DNA from: Elysia crispata
Taxonomy: Eukaryota; Mollusca; Gastropoda; Plakobranchidae
Length of the DNA: 64,000 bases
Direction of reading: 5' to 3'
Assembly (NCBI GenBank): GCA_033675545.1
Contig: JAWDGP010001973.1
Span: 298,501-362,500, forward strand
How positions within the stretch are numbered: position 1 is the stretch's first letter; every line of letters begins with the position of its first letter. Shown here piece after piece: positions 11,537 through 24,089 of this stretch. The notes under the pieces were generated by a model. It worked only from the letters and a program-made list of their open reading frames with translations, did not search any database and had not been told where the DNA came from. Made by a program: the position numbers and the translations under genes.

Positions 11537-11632
11537 GTTAGTCTCTATATGTATTATTAGATTAAATATGGTGTGTCTGTGTTTGTTAGTCTCTACATGT
11601 ATTATTAGATTAAATATGGTGTGTCTGTGATA
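11537..11632. repeat. Two-copy tandem duplication (~49 bp)
   Basis: GTTAGTCTCTATATGTATTA followed by TTAGATTAAATATGGTGTGTCTGTG occurs twice in a row with one clear substitution (TATATG/TACATG). A recent local duplication. Confidence 0.85.
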
Positions 11633-11784
11633 TCAAAAACTATAGCAAAACGAAACTATAAGTTCAACGGCTCAGTACACAACAAAAGATCCACTAAGAT
11701 GATAATATGATATTGTTTGCTGACCCCACTAAGGTAGGCCTAAGTCAAGAGAACTTTTTTTTCTTTTAGTTTGCAGCAAAAATA

Positions 11785-12250
11785 CAGTCAAGTCCGCTTA
11801 TTTCGAAGTCATTCGGATAAAAGAAGGACTTCGAATTATCAGAATTCATAGAGAAAGAGATTTTTTTAAAAATGTGGATGACAGATCATGAATGTTGCAC
11901 AAGTGTGCAGGGTGGGGGGGGGTTGGCCTAACCCCTTTCTCTCTTGTAGCATTATTGCAGACTCTTGCCTGTAACGTAGGTGGGCATTCACACACACCAA
12001 AATCACTTGCCGCGCGGAGCATATCACTCCATGTACTTTGTTTTACAAGCCTGGAAAAGTGCTCTCACTGTGTATGAAGAAGAAAATCAAGCCAAAATCG
12101 CTTCGAATTAACCGCATCCTTATTTCAAAATTCGGACTGACTGACATTTTTTTAATAAAGTTTAAATAGAGAAATATTCGGTAAAATTTAACGACTTCAA
12201 AATATCCAAGAATTCAAACTATCCGGATTCGAATTATTTGGACTCAACTG
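11785..12250. mobile_element. Tigger/pogo-type MITE with TA target duplication
   Basis: The left end starts CAGTCAAGTCCGCTTATTTC after TA (11783-11784); the right end reads ATTTGGACTCAACTG followed by TA (12251-12252). The ends are imperfect inverted repeats of the CAGT(T/C)(G/A)AGTCC type typical of pogo/Tigger elements, with subterminal TTCGAA-type words on both sides. There is no transposase frame, so it is a non-autonomous copy about 466 bp long. Confidence 0.7.
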
Positions 12251-12252
12251 TA

Positions 12253-14029
12253 TTAAATTTCAGTATCATCTCTTTTTAACATTTGCACACAGTCTCCTGT
12301 AACAGTTAAAGTGAAATTTTTTTTTGTATCATTTTCATCGAGAATAGAATTTACTTCCCCAAGTAGCGCCTATCTCACCTCACAGGTATTTTCTATAGCC
12401 TGAGTTCACATGTATTTATAGGTACGTTAGTTTTGAATACATGCTTGTGCTGTCACTCTTACAGTATTAGATGCCTTAACTTGTAAAATGTTCTTTAGAA
12501 AGTTTTGTATTGGATTTCAGGAAGAATAGATATTCCATTTCATGTAAATACTTTTTCTTTGTTTGCCAGAATCAATGAAAATTGATGTGGGTTGTAAAAT
12601 TATTTGCTACCCTGGGTATGCATGTAATTAGGTACCACAAAGTGATTTTTCTACCCCAGCAAATTTGAATATACCCAATTGTACTGTAAAGATCTTGTTA
12701 AAATATGAAATTTCCAACAAATTTCATCAAAATCCGTTGGTAAATAAAAATTTTACAGCTGTTTCAATTTTGCGCATAACGACGCAAAACAAATTGCGTG
12801 CATTGGGTTGTTTTTAAGGACATATAAAAGTCATTTGTTAAATCTTATGAAACAAAAAAGGACATATTTACAAAGTCCAAGACAATGAATATACACATAC
12901 GAAATTTTACGGAGATAGAAAGTAAACAAAAGAATTTATTGGTCATGAAATATGGCCAAAAACACTTGTGGCATATCAAAATTACAAGCAAATACTCTAG
13001 ATGAGGCACTTTTGGACTATCGTAAAAAAACACATATTCTTCAGATTGTTTCAATACTTAGTTTGCTAATACACAATGTTGTATTTAGGTGACTCAATTT
13101 TTGTCAGCAACCTAGAAAGCCATTTTGAAAAGATAGAGAAAACCAAAATTGGCATAGCGCCAAAGTTTGCGCCTTGGAAGAAAATTGGTAAAAAAGCGAA
13201 TCATATTGTAGAAATTATATCATAAAAAACAGTTTTCGTACTAGAGTAATGAAACTTTCGGAGTTTATGGTTTTTTAGATGCTGAACCTGATTATGCTAT
13301 CTATTTGATAATTTGACCACTGTTTCTATTTCAAAACTGCATTGTAAGTCAATGATAGAAGTAAAAAATTAATAGTCACAGATGAATTATGATTGAACAT
13401 ATATTTTCAAATGTATACATGATAAAGCATTATGATTTTGATAGTTGTAGAAAACTCCCATGATAAACTGAGGTTCAATACACGCTTACATTAAAGCTGA
13501 AACTGTATGACTGTAAAAGAAAGTATTACATAAGAGACAAAATACATTATAGTTTTCAAAATATAAATTGAGAACAATTCATGTAAAGGAATTAGCAAGC
13601 CTGAAAATATCAATATTTTGTTAAATGAAAACAATTTGAGCCTGCAACTTTAAAAAATTATAAAGTATAAACAGAAATTTTCGTTTCTTTTAAATTGTGA
13701 AGGTTTCTGTTCCGTGGATATGTTTTTTTAAGCCGCACCTATGGTTTTTCCCACTCTGCTTACCTCTCGGTCTCACTACCTCTTTTGCCAGACATACTAT
13801 GTACCTGTATCAGTGTCACTTTTTTGTTGACTACCTACCTGTACACTTCGCTAATGAAAGCATCTATACTGTTTGTACCTTGCAGCGTTTTCTGTTTGTT
13901 TTACTAAATAAACCTTGAACCCAACAACAACATCAAGCAACAGTTTCTGTCAAATTTATTTTCACCGTAACAGCATTGTATTTAATAATCATCATCAGAA
14001 CTTTAATTTTGAATGATTGTCTTTTGCCT
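12253..14029. other. Intergenic, AT-rich
   Basis: No convincing gene, RNA or repeat is seen. Short open frames here lack splice or homology support. Confidence 0.5.
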
Positions 14030-14063
14030 AATGAACCCCCCCTCTTTTAGAGGGGGGTTCATT
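14030..14063. repeat. Near-perfect hairpin
   Basis: AATGAACCCCCCCTCT and AGAGGGGGGTTCATT form a 15-16 base inverted repeat around a 3-base spacer, with one extra C in the left arm. It could be a fused transposon end or a cruciform-prone site; no element is identified around it. Confidence 0.8.
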
Positions 14064-17000
14064 GCATATCTTTCCAAGCAAAGTCTGGTAAAGATTTGCA
14101 GCAGTACCTGTCAGTCTTAAGTCCTCTTGCCCCATCACTAATTTTCTATATCGAATCTGATCTTTAAGATTTTCTGCTTTTCCATTTTTATATAACTGAT
14201 CAAGCCCAGCTTTTGTGGTGCACAAACCACCTTGACACAAAACCGCATTCATAATTCATAAGAATTCCAACTGCTTTTTTTTTACTTGGAACCATAGGGG
14301 CGCAATGGAGTTACAAGAGTGAGAAAATGATTCAAAGATGGGAAATCAGTTGAATAAAAAGAGGAAAGCTGGCTAACGAGAAAGTATTACTAAAAGTACA
14401 GAGGAGTCCATATACATTCAACACCTAAGGGAAACTTTTGCTTCAAGTCAACTTTGTTTGCCAGCACTATTTTGTATTTCTTTACAAATTAAATTGCAAT
14501 ATTTAAAGCCAACTTTTGTCTACAGTCAACTAACTTTTTTGGTCCTGAGGTATTTATCCAGACTCCAGTGTAAAGTCTGTGGAAGTAAAGAAAAGGCCAG
14601 GAGTGGAGAGAACGACGAAAAAGATACTGATTTTGAGGATGAAGACGATCATTACATTGATTATGGTGATGATAATGATGATGATGATGAAAAAACTGTC
14701 TTCACAAGCATGGGCATTATTAACACTGTATCGCCGATAATATTTTTTGTTTTATCATGTTTCACTACTTCAAAGATAAAAATGAGCCTGACTTTAACAA
14801 CAGAAGAAAGAAATTGGCCCATTTCACTCTGTGTATCTCTGAATCCATTGGAAGCTAGGAAGCGAGAAAGAGAGACAGACAGACAGACAGACAGACACAA
14901 AGAGGACAGAGAGAGACAGACAGAGAGGTAAGCACAGCACTATTATGGCATCAGCTTCCCCCGAGTATAATTTGCCTCCTTAGATTAGAGGTAAAGGCAG
15001 TCTGAATCGAATAGCGACTAGTGTGGCTCTGTCCTGCCCCCCCCCCCGGTAATCATGCGTTCACACCAAAAAATCGCTCGCCCAGAATTTTCCTTGAGCA
15101 CACACCAATATAGTGCACCAAAAATACACTGTACTTTATAATTATCGATGTGTGCTTACATAACATACCTACAGTCTTGATTATCACACAAAGACTATAA
15201 ATATGCCCTAGAAATGTAATAAAAGAATACGTTCGTCATTACGTCATAGGCAAAGCACACAATCATACAGGCATCTCAAATCAATGTTCTAGCTTGAATA
15301 CATCTAGTTACATTGGTGATAATGACAAGGTATGATGATAAAAGCAATAAATCTGCTCAACAATTCCTTTCTTATTTTCAGCTCAATGAAAATAGTTTCT
15401 GTCTAAACCTAAGGTTTGTTGAATACTTTTTCACTGTGGCAGGGCAAGGCACCTTGATCTGAATAAAAATAATTTAAGAAAGTTATTTTGATTTCCATAG
15501 GTTTTTTTTTTCAAATGTTCCATAATCAATCATTATGGTCTCCATCTTGAAATGACTTTATAAAACATAATGATTTGTCGAGTTCCTTGACTGGAAGAAT
15601 TATTTTAAACTTTGTACTGAAGTGCTCTTCTCCCTTAAAAAAGAAGTTCTAAGAAAGTCTTTATCTTCGAGTGCGCGTTTCTTTATGCTACTCTTCTCTT
15701 CTATGTCAATTAGTACATCGTACTACAAGTATTTTCCCCGTAACCTCAGTTTCCACTGCGTTTAATTCACGATGAACGGGATAGTTCTGCCTTAAGCACC
15801 TCTGTCCGTTCACTGTTGGAGGGAAGTCAAATAGCAGCGTCCAGTTTTCTTCTCACCTCCAGACCTGTGGGTAAGGACAGTTTTAGACTTTCCGCCAAAT
15901 AAACCATTGATTTCTAACTAACCCCTTTCAGTTGTTGCATGCAGGAAACAGGGCTATCTGCGGAGAAGTTCGGTTGCCGCACTTATAATTGAGGCCCCGA
16001 CGTGCGCACCTGGGGGCACGTGCCGTCAGACCCGTGAAGATGAGTTGTGGGACAGGAATGCTGTGACTCGTCCAGTGGTTGTGCAGCCTCCTCGGGGGGG
16101 GGGGGGGGGGGGGGGGGCGCTGTTCTGTGAAGAAGAATTAGCCCGTGTCTGTGTTCCCTCCTTTCTTTTAAAACCAGCCAAAATTGTTTTAGGGTTTAAT
16201 AATTATCAAGTTGACAACTTTCTACGTCGTCTCCTATTTTTTTTTCTGTAAAGAAAGCTAACCCTGTCTTTATCACAGCTAGTTTAGGTAATGCCACGTT
16301 CTCTCAATCCGAGCGAGAAGTCTGCTCGTCTCTCAGAAACCTCCAGTACTGTAAAACTTCTCTACTGTCACCTCTTGTAGACCGTCGCGCACAATTGTCT
16401 TTCTCTGCAGCAATTGGGGCTGACTGACCAATAGACATTAATTGCCAACATCAGAGAAGAGGAGACAAAACAGAAGGAGACGAAGTGTAAGGCCAAAGGC
16501 AGACAGTGATAAGCTATACAGATTCAATAAGCGAGACCACTCTAGTGATGTGCTCAAAATAAATAAAACATGACTATAACGGGAATTTTAGTTCCAGGAG
16601 AAAAATCCTGCTGTAAGCAAGTTCCCGCTTCAGGAATGCAAAGAGATCTATCCCCACCCCCCTCAAGAAAAAAAAAAAGAAAAAGTTAATGTACGAACTA
16701 TTACTTGTAAGTGTAAACACAGCTTGACAAAGAGAGAACGACTAATAGGCACCCGCAAAATCTTTTTATAGCTATCATGTGGTTTTAAGAAATCATGGAG
16801 GCTGTGCTATTATTGTCCATCATGTGGTTCAAAATATACAATGTGTCTATAGCAGTACCATCTGTCTAGGAGGCCTGTTCACAAGGTTACGTAACATTAT
16901 TCAGATGGGCCATCATCTGGCTAGCTATCAGCCACCTGCGCGAAGTTTGAACAGTTGATTAGAGCATGCTTAGCAGTACACACTGTGTTTTCACTGGACT

Positions 17001-17190
17001 CTCCTGCCATTTTGTTATTGGATTACATTCATTCTTTCTTGGATTATATTTCTTATCTTATTCTTTGTTATTCGCCCTTGGATTGCACCTTGTTCTAACA
17101 GATGCTTTCAATGTGGAACATTCCAAGAATGCTTTTTTGTGATTTGGTGTAGTTTTCCTCTAAATGTGTGCACACTGATAGAGTGTGACC
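14064..17190. other. Intergenic region with GC-richer patch
   Basis: Mostly unannotatable. 15900-16450 is richer in GC and CpG than its surroundings and holds a poly-G run (about 16096-16118); it could be an unrecognised promoter or first exon, but no frame supports that. A short acidic frame near 14620-14700 and a (GACA)n/(GA)n patch at 14870-14930 are low complexity. Confidence 0.4.
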
Positions 17191-17223
17191 CGTGGCACCA
17201 AACATCATACAATGTAATACAAA

Positions 17224-17245
17224 TATATATATATATATTGACTTA

Positions 17246-17284
<39 letters not shown>

Positions 17285-17289
17285 ACTTA

Positions 17290-17371
<82 letters not shown>
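17224..17371. repeat. (TA)n then (GA)n microsatellite
   Basis: Alternating TA tracts interrupted twice by TTGACTTACT, then an uninterrupted (GA)n run. Confidence 0.95.
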
Positions 17372-17374
<3 letters not shown>

Positions 17375-17622
17375 ATAAACAATTATACATGTTAAGTTCA
17401 TCTAAATATGCTTTAAGTTTAATTAGCTTTTCCCTTTATGGTCTCTGCGATATCACTTTATAGAGAGAAGGTGTGCTAAAGTGGGAGCCAAAGTTTTTTA
17501 AAAGCCTTTTAACTAAAATCTCTGATACTCAAAGTGCCCTTAATACTTTAACCTTAAGTTTCATATTTCATTATATGGTGTATCGGTGTCATAATCAATT
17601 TCCTTAACTGTTTATTGTTTAG

Positions 17623-18304
17623 GGGAAGAAAGTGCACTGTTACAAATTGTAAGAGCGGCTATGCCAGTCAGAAAGGGAAAGAAAGTGAAACGGTTATTTT
17701 ATAATTATGGTTTTCCGAAGGACCCAACTGAATGTCATAAATGGGTTTCGAGTCTCCCTAACAAAATTGAGAAAGTGACTGAACATATTGGAGTATGCAG
17801 TCGACACTGGCTCTCTGATACTCCTCACATTCGAAGAGGAAGATAATATTTATAATCTCTATGCATCCTCCTATTAACTTTGGTGAGATACCTCCATCAT
17901 CCATATCACATGCTCATCCAAAAACTCCTCGCCCTACCTAAAAAAAGCTCTCAGTGAAAACAAAGTCAGAGAAATTGACGAACTGGATACATTCATAGTA
18001 AAAAATAAGTTTAACTGTGACACTGTTAAGGAAGCCCTTCAAGAAAGTTTGCTCCTCTATGGACCCAGTGCTTGTAATGCAGATAGAACAGAACAAGCAC
18101 TTGCCAGCTTCAGTCGCGGTGGTTGTATGCATGAATATGTTATATACTTCCATATTAGACTTAGAGATGCAGATGCAGGAGTGACTGTAATTCAATTTGA
18201 AAACTACAACGGTTTTAAATTGGTAACACACCCAAATTTCCCCTGTAAAACTGTGAATCAATGGGATCAGCTAGAAGTTGTCCTTCATTTTTACACTGGA
18301 ACAG
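17623..18304 (+). pseudogene. THAP-domain gene remnant with frameshifts
   Basis: Encodes pieces of a THAP zinc-finger (C2CH, DNA-binding) protein. The frame starting after the acceptor-like TTATTGTTTAG gives GRKCTVTNCKSGYASQKG. A shifted frame then gives YNYGFPKDPTECHKWVSSLP and IGVCSRHWLSDTPHIRRG, matching THAP spacing (C-x4-C ... W ... C-x2-H). A further frame gives MHPPINFGEIPPSS, and the last gives KVREIDELDTF and a long tail ending at a donor-like ACAG|GTTAGT. At least three frame breaks or stops (near 17700, 17844 and 17938) separate the pieces. Clear similarity plus several lesions point to a pseudogene, though sequencing errors could explain some breaks. Confidence 0.65.
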
Positions 18305-18587
18305 GTTAGTACTGCCCATCATTCTGACCATCACCACCACCACCCCCCCTTCCCACATACACATAGACTTCTGTCTGTATCTCTTTCACTCTAAATATCA
18401 CCATAACTTTTTTTGTCTTTCACATTCTGTCATTCCTTGTTTTGCTCTTGACATGTTACTCCAGTGCCTTTATTTAATGTAGCCTACTGTAACACTGTGT
18501 TATCAAGTCTCGAAAAGGTGTACATGTGGATCTGAGTTTCAAAGTGTAAATATTTGAATGTAATAGAAATTATGATGAGAAGGGAGA

Positions 18588-18647
<60 letters not shown>
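18588..18647. repeat. (GT)n(GA)n microsatellite
   Basis: GTGTGTGTGTGTG running into (GA)n. Its flanks (TCTCGAAAAGGTGTACATGT before, GGTTAAGAGTCGGATT after) recur near 19190-19460. Confidence 0.95.
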
Positions 18648-18797
18648 CCCGGAAGGGTTAAGAGTCGGATTGAGCTAGAGAGATGAAAGAAAGAGAGAAG
18701 GCCAGATATAAAGCGCACATGGCTAGCACCTATTACCATATCTAGCACCCCCCTTTTCCACACAAATAGACCTCTGGCTGTCTGCATCTCTTTCACC

Positions 18798-18799
<2 letters not shown>

Positions 18800-18887
<88 letters not shown>
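18800..18887. repeat. (CT)n microsatellite
   Basis: Long CT tract with one TTT interruption. Confidence 0.95.
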
Positions 18888-18995
18888 ACCCCCTCTCTCT
18901 CATTCATTATTTTATCTCTTGCTCTAAGATTCTACGTACCTACTATGTTTGTTTTTGTTCCTTGGTCGAATTTTATAAAATTATAATCTCTGTCA

Positions 18996-18999
<4 letters not shown>

Positions 19000-19051
<52 letters not shown>
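19000..19051. repeat. (CT)n microsatellite
   Basis: CT tract in an otherwise ordinary AT-rich context. Confidence 0.95.
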
Positions 19052-19056
<5 letters not shown>

Positions 19057-19268
19057 TTTCCCTCTCTCTTCATTTGCTTCTTCTGACTTGATACAATTAA
19101 AAACTTTCCTCATTATCTGATGTACGTGTTCTTAGTGCGTCACTCGAGTGCCGGTATTTGATGTACCGTACCACTGTATTATCAAATCTCGAAAAGGTGT
19201 ACATGTGCATTTGAGTTTCTAAGTATTTGAATGTATAGCCTACATGTACTTAGAAGTTATGATGAAGA

Positions 19269-19278
19269 GGGAGGGAGG

Positions 19279-19347
<69 letters not shown>

Positions 19348-19379
19348 GAGGGTTAAGAGTCGTATTAAACTAAAGATGA

Positions 19380-19447
<68 letters not shown>
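19269..19447. repeat. (GGGA)n/(GA)n microsatellites, duplicated
   Basis: (GGGA)n passing into (GA)n, then GAC + GGTTAAGAGTCG..., then a second (GA)n tract and again GGTTAAGAGTCGG. The segment is duplicated in tandem and also resembles 18486-18670. Confidence 0.9.
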
Positions 19448-19448
<1 letters not shown>

Positions 19449-19503
19449 GGGGGTTAAGAGTCGGATTAATCTAAAGATGAGAGAGAGAGAGAGAAAGAAA
19501 GAA

Positions 19504-19618
19504 GGTTTAAAAAGAGACAGGCACACCACTTTATAACTACGGGACTAAGAAAAGAAACAACACAAGTATAGATTAAACATAAAAACGTTTCGCCTTTATT
19601 GTGGCTTCATCAGAGTGT
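19504..19618 (-). repeat. Dispersed ~115 bp repeat with hammerhead-like core, copy 1
   Basis: Begins GGTTTAAAAAGAGACAGGCA and ends CTTCATCAGAGTGTGT. About 97% identical by eye to 43301-43415. On the minus strand it contains CTGATGA, a short GCC...GGC hairpin and GAAAC, the core elements of a hammerhead ribozyme, but with an extra A and no obvious cleavage triplet. It abuts a (GA)n-rich stretch. Confidence 0.75.
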
Positions 19619-20239
19619 GTAGGAAAAAATTGACTTCAACAAGTTATACAAAACATTGGGGGAGCTGGGCTCAGACGGGACAAATGATTGGTTGGGGGAG
19701 GGGCAGTGCGCAGAATGCTTCAAGGTTCAGTGCAATGGCTAGGGATGGTGATGGCAGAGGGCGTGACCTCGTTGATATGAGGGTAAGATAAGGCTGGAGC
19801 GCGTGTTTGGAATAAAATATTAGGGCTGGTTAGTGTCTGTAGAGAAATCAAAATTCAAAAATTGGGAAAAGGTTTTTTGGGTTTTACACCTGATTCAAAT
19901 GGGAATGCGCGTGTAGAAGAATGATAGTTGATACGTCAGAGGGCGAGATGTAGAGGGTCTCTAATAAATAGGTGGTAATGTAGGCGGGGATGGCGATTGA
20001 AAGATCATATAAATATCCAAATTCTCACGTAGGTGGAGAGAAATATAACTAACAAACATGATGGAATTATGCGTATATATATACAGCAGCTACGATGATT
20101 ATGTTGTTAATTGCTCTCTTATTCTGTGTTTCACTCTCTCCCTTTAGCTATCTTTCTTACAGCTCGATTCTACACATCATTATTTCCTTTGCAGTGCCTC
20201 GTTCTGTCTTATTAGTTACAACCAAACCCTTATTTGCTA

Positions 20240-20346
<107 letters not shown>

Positions 20347-20403
20347 CAATTTCTCTCTCTCTCCCTTTCTATCTCTCTCCCCTCTCTCTCTCCTTCTCTT
20401 TAA

Positions 20404-20767
20404 CTCGGCGTGGGGCTGTGGTGCTGCTTCAATAGTGCCTCTAAATGACTAACACTAAGCATGGTATATTATGAATGGTGATGACAATACATTTATAGGT
20501 TGTAGGGATAGTTGTTAGTCAACCTGTTCTTTCAGTAGAATAAACATGAACTGATGTAGATTCTTAGCGCCTTAGGGTGGTGAAGTAGGATTATTGTGGT
20601 AACACTAAATAGTATTGTCATACATGAATGATATACACTTGAATATAGATGATCAATAAAATCAGTGCATATATAGTGGATACTGATGCGTTGTATCTCT
20701 TATCTTTCTTTCGACCTCATTCTATTTATCTCTAAGTCTAATCCCTCTCTCTCACTCTCTCTCTCTC

Positions 20768-20850
<83 letters not shown>

Positions 20851-20921
20851 TGTTTAATGTTAACATTCAACAGTGAATCTCTCTTTGTCCCTAAAAGATT
20901 TACTCTCTTAATGTGTTAAGG

Positions 20922-20985
<64 letters not shown>

Positions 20986-21323
20986 TCGCTTATCTTGGGG
21001 CTGTGGTGCTGGTTCAATAGTACCTCTAAATGACTAACAGTAATCATAGCATGTTATGAATGGTGATAACAATACATTTATAGGTTATAGGGATAGTAGT
21101 TACACAGCCTGTTCTTTCAGTAAAATAAACATGTGCTGATGTAGATTCTTAGTGCCTTAGTGTGGTAAAGTAGGGTTGTTGTGGTAACACTAAATAGAAT
21201 TGTAATATACATGTGAATATGTATGATCAATATAATAAGTGCATATATCGTGGATACTGATGCGTTGTATCTCTTATCTTTCTTTCTCCCATATTTTATT
21301 TATCTCTAAGTCTAATCTCTCTC

Positions 21324-21390
<67 letters not shown>

Positions 21391-21461
21391 TGTTTAATGT
21401 TAACATTTAACAGTGAATCTCTCTTTGTCCCTTAAGAACTTGCTCTATTAATGTGTTAAGG

Positions 21462-21552
<91 letters not shown>

Positions 21553-21675
21553 CTCTTCCGTTTATCTTGGGGCTGTGGTGCTGGTTCAATGGTGCCTCTA
21601 GTGCCTCTAAATGACTAACAGTAATCATAGCATAATATGAATAGTGATAACAATACATCTATAGGTTATAGGTAG
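20404..21675. repeat. Tandem duplication (~580 bp unit) with embedded (CT)n tracts
   Basis: GGGGCTGTGGTGCTG recurs at about 20411, 20998 and 21569, each time followed by TAATAGT/CTCTAAATGACTAACA-type sequence. GATACTGATGCGTTGTATCTC and TTGTTTAATGTTAACATT also recur at matching offsets. The unit holds two (CT)n tracts (20744-20847 and 20923-20978; 21313-21387 and 21463-21549), which differ in length between copies. Confidence 0.85.
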
Positions 21676-21676
21676 T

Positions 21677-21700
21677 GGTGTGCCTGTCTCTTTTTAAACC
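21677..21700 (-). repeat. 24 bp terminal piece of the dispersed repeat, inverted
   Basis: GGTGTGCCTGTCTCTTTTTA + AACC is the exact reverse complement of the first 24 bases of the 19504 and 43301 repeats. It lies about 105 bp from a (GA)n tract. Confidence 0.8.
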
Positions 21701-21800
21701 TTGTTTCACACTATTTACAGACACACACGCGTCCTTTTTGGATCCTTTATAATTACCAAGTTGTCCTCCAAGTGTGGTGTTTTTGCTTTTCTATTTAGAG

Positions 21801-21805
<5 letters not shown>

Positions 21806-21887
<82 letters not shown>
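21806..21887. repeat. (GA)n microsatellite
   Basis: About 80 bp of GA after AAAGAAA. Confidence 0.95.
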
Positions 21888-22051
21888 ACATTGCTAGCAC
21901 CTCGCAGACCGGCCCATCTGAATAATATTACATAACCTATGAACAGGCCTTATAGATAGTTGGTAGTGGTCTAAACGGACACGGAAACCCATGTGACGTC
22001 ACAAAATTCGTGTTTGACTCAGATTTCACTTCCTTTCCACCAATGTTCAAA

Positions 22052-22900
22052 ATGGAGAAAGGACGTGTGTTCAAAACGTGTGAAGAGTTTGAGGCAGCCC
22101 TTAAATCATTTTCAGTGGCACTCACAGTCTATTTGTGAAAAGATCGAGTGAGTCAGTGAAAGAAATAATACTGAAGTACCTAAAATATAAAAGCATTCTC
22201 TTTGTGTGCAAGCACTCCCCGTCCAATCACACCAGCTCCTCGACGGGTCAGCGCCCATGCTAAAGGTAAGTCCCATCAATTGTGCCAATGAGATTTAGAG
22301 TTAAATATAGATAGGTCTTATATCCAGATCTAGACGATCTGATTTTAGATTTTAGTGGTTGGTTAAAGATAAGGGGTGAGTTATCCAAAGCCTAGATTTT
22401 TAAATCCTTCCCTGCCTCTTGGAGTAGATCTAGATCTAGATTCTAGATCTATAACAGAATGGAAAATTTGGCATGAGGGCACCAAAAGCCTTATTGAAAG
22501 ACATTGTCAGAGTACTGATCTGAAACATTTTGCAGTTCATAGGACAAATATTATAATTTACTCTAGATCTAGATTTTCCAATCAATCATTTATTTTGAGG
22601 TTTCAGATTTTATAAGCCAAAGTTATTTTTCTTTAGATGTTGGCCACTGCCTACCATGTGACTTGATGCTATACACTAAATGAACTTTGTAGCATTCAAC
22701 TCTATCTATAGATACATAACTACATACTCTTCATCACTTTCACAGGTCCCTCAAACTAGATTGTCAAGCCAAGATTCGGTTGAAGATCCAGAGGCCAAGA
22801 CCAGTCTCCGCCCTTCCTGGCCATCACAGTGTAGTATTTGAACCATCAAGGGCATGGCCTCACCCAAGAAGTAATTACACTTTCCTTTGTTTTTTTCTAT
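22052..22900 (+). pseudogene. ZSWIM/FAR1-like N-terminal domain remnant, two exons
   Basis: First exon 22052-22265 (ATG to donor AAAG|GTAAGT) reads MEKGRVFKTCEEFEAALKSF and then, one frame over, SLFVKRSSESVKEI...KYKSILFVCKHSPSNHTSSS-TGQRP. A second exon from 22746 (acceptor TTTCACAG) continues RSLKLDCQAKIRLKIQRPRP. Order and motifs (FKTxEEF, F-V-C-K-H, TGxRP, C-x-A-K-I) match the N-terminal domain of ZSWIM1/ZSWIM3-type proteins, related to FAR1/MULE transposase DNA-binding regions. A 1-base frameshift near 22113 and a TAA at 22261 break it. Splicing phase across the intron is consistent, so this was probably a real gene or transposon gene. The 3' limit is uncertain. Confidence 0.55.
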
Positions 22901-23660
22901 TCTGCCTCTTATGGAAATGAATACATATTTTTATATACATGCGGACTGTGGAGAAAAGACAGGAAAGCCTGCATTGCTTGTTCGCTTGTACTGTTACAAT
23001 GCAGGCAGGGCAAAATGCTAAGGATTTTTTTCTATTTAAAGTTTTGGTGCTTTCTTTCCAGTTTTTACAGGTTGGGAAGCGGTGTCAATTTTGCAGAAAT
23101 AAATTGAATATAGGAAAAAAAAGGTTATTTAGCTCTGTCGTTATAGAAATGGTTTTCGCTATTCGAGATGTTAAACATGGGTTCCACTATACAGGAAAGA
23201 GAATTGTCCGTAAATTTAGGGAATTCTGTATACATTGTACATTCATGTGATCCCCCACAAATTCTGTCCTTGGACAGACAAACTTTTGTTGAAGGTTGGA
23301 CGTGCAAAAGAAATGGTAAAAATATAATTCTGCGCTGAGTACGATATTTGTCCATCATTGAGTACCAACCTGTGCGAAAGTATAAAACTAGACGATATAT
23401 TATCTAGTATAATGTATTTTTTATTATTATTATTAATATAAATTTTTATACATTTCAATTCCAATATTGAGATTTGTATTGTAGTTCAAACTATCCATGA
23501 TATTGGTGTTTATTTTATCATTCATTTGTATAAAAAAATTTCTTCTCTCTATCTTTACACCCACAGCTCACCGTTATTTCCAACGAAAGATCATTCTTAT
23601 TTCTTCATATGATAATAGTGAGTACAGCTAGGTGTTTCGTTTTTTTTTCAGGATACCATA

Positions 23661-23666
<6 letters not shown>

Positions 23667-23733
<67 letters not shown>
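23667..23733. repeat. (CT)n microsatellite
   Basis: CT tract, followed after a break by a shorter one. Confidence 0.95.
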
Positions 23734-23739
<6 letters not shown>

Positions 23740-23878
23740 CTCTCTCTCTCTTCTAATATACAAATTTATAACTTGTCATTACAACGAGAAAAACTTGCTT
23801 CATTAAAACCAGTTTCAGCATTGGAAAAGAAAATCGTCAGTTTATAAAGCCACTTTAAAACTATTACAAAAGTATATA

Positions 23879-24089
<211 letters not shown>

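Noticed and set aside
14560-14710. Acidic frame CKVCGSKEKARSGENDEKD with Asp-rich tail
   Set aside because: Low complexity, no consistent splice sites, no family match.
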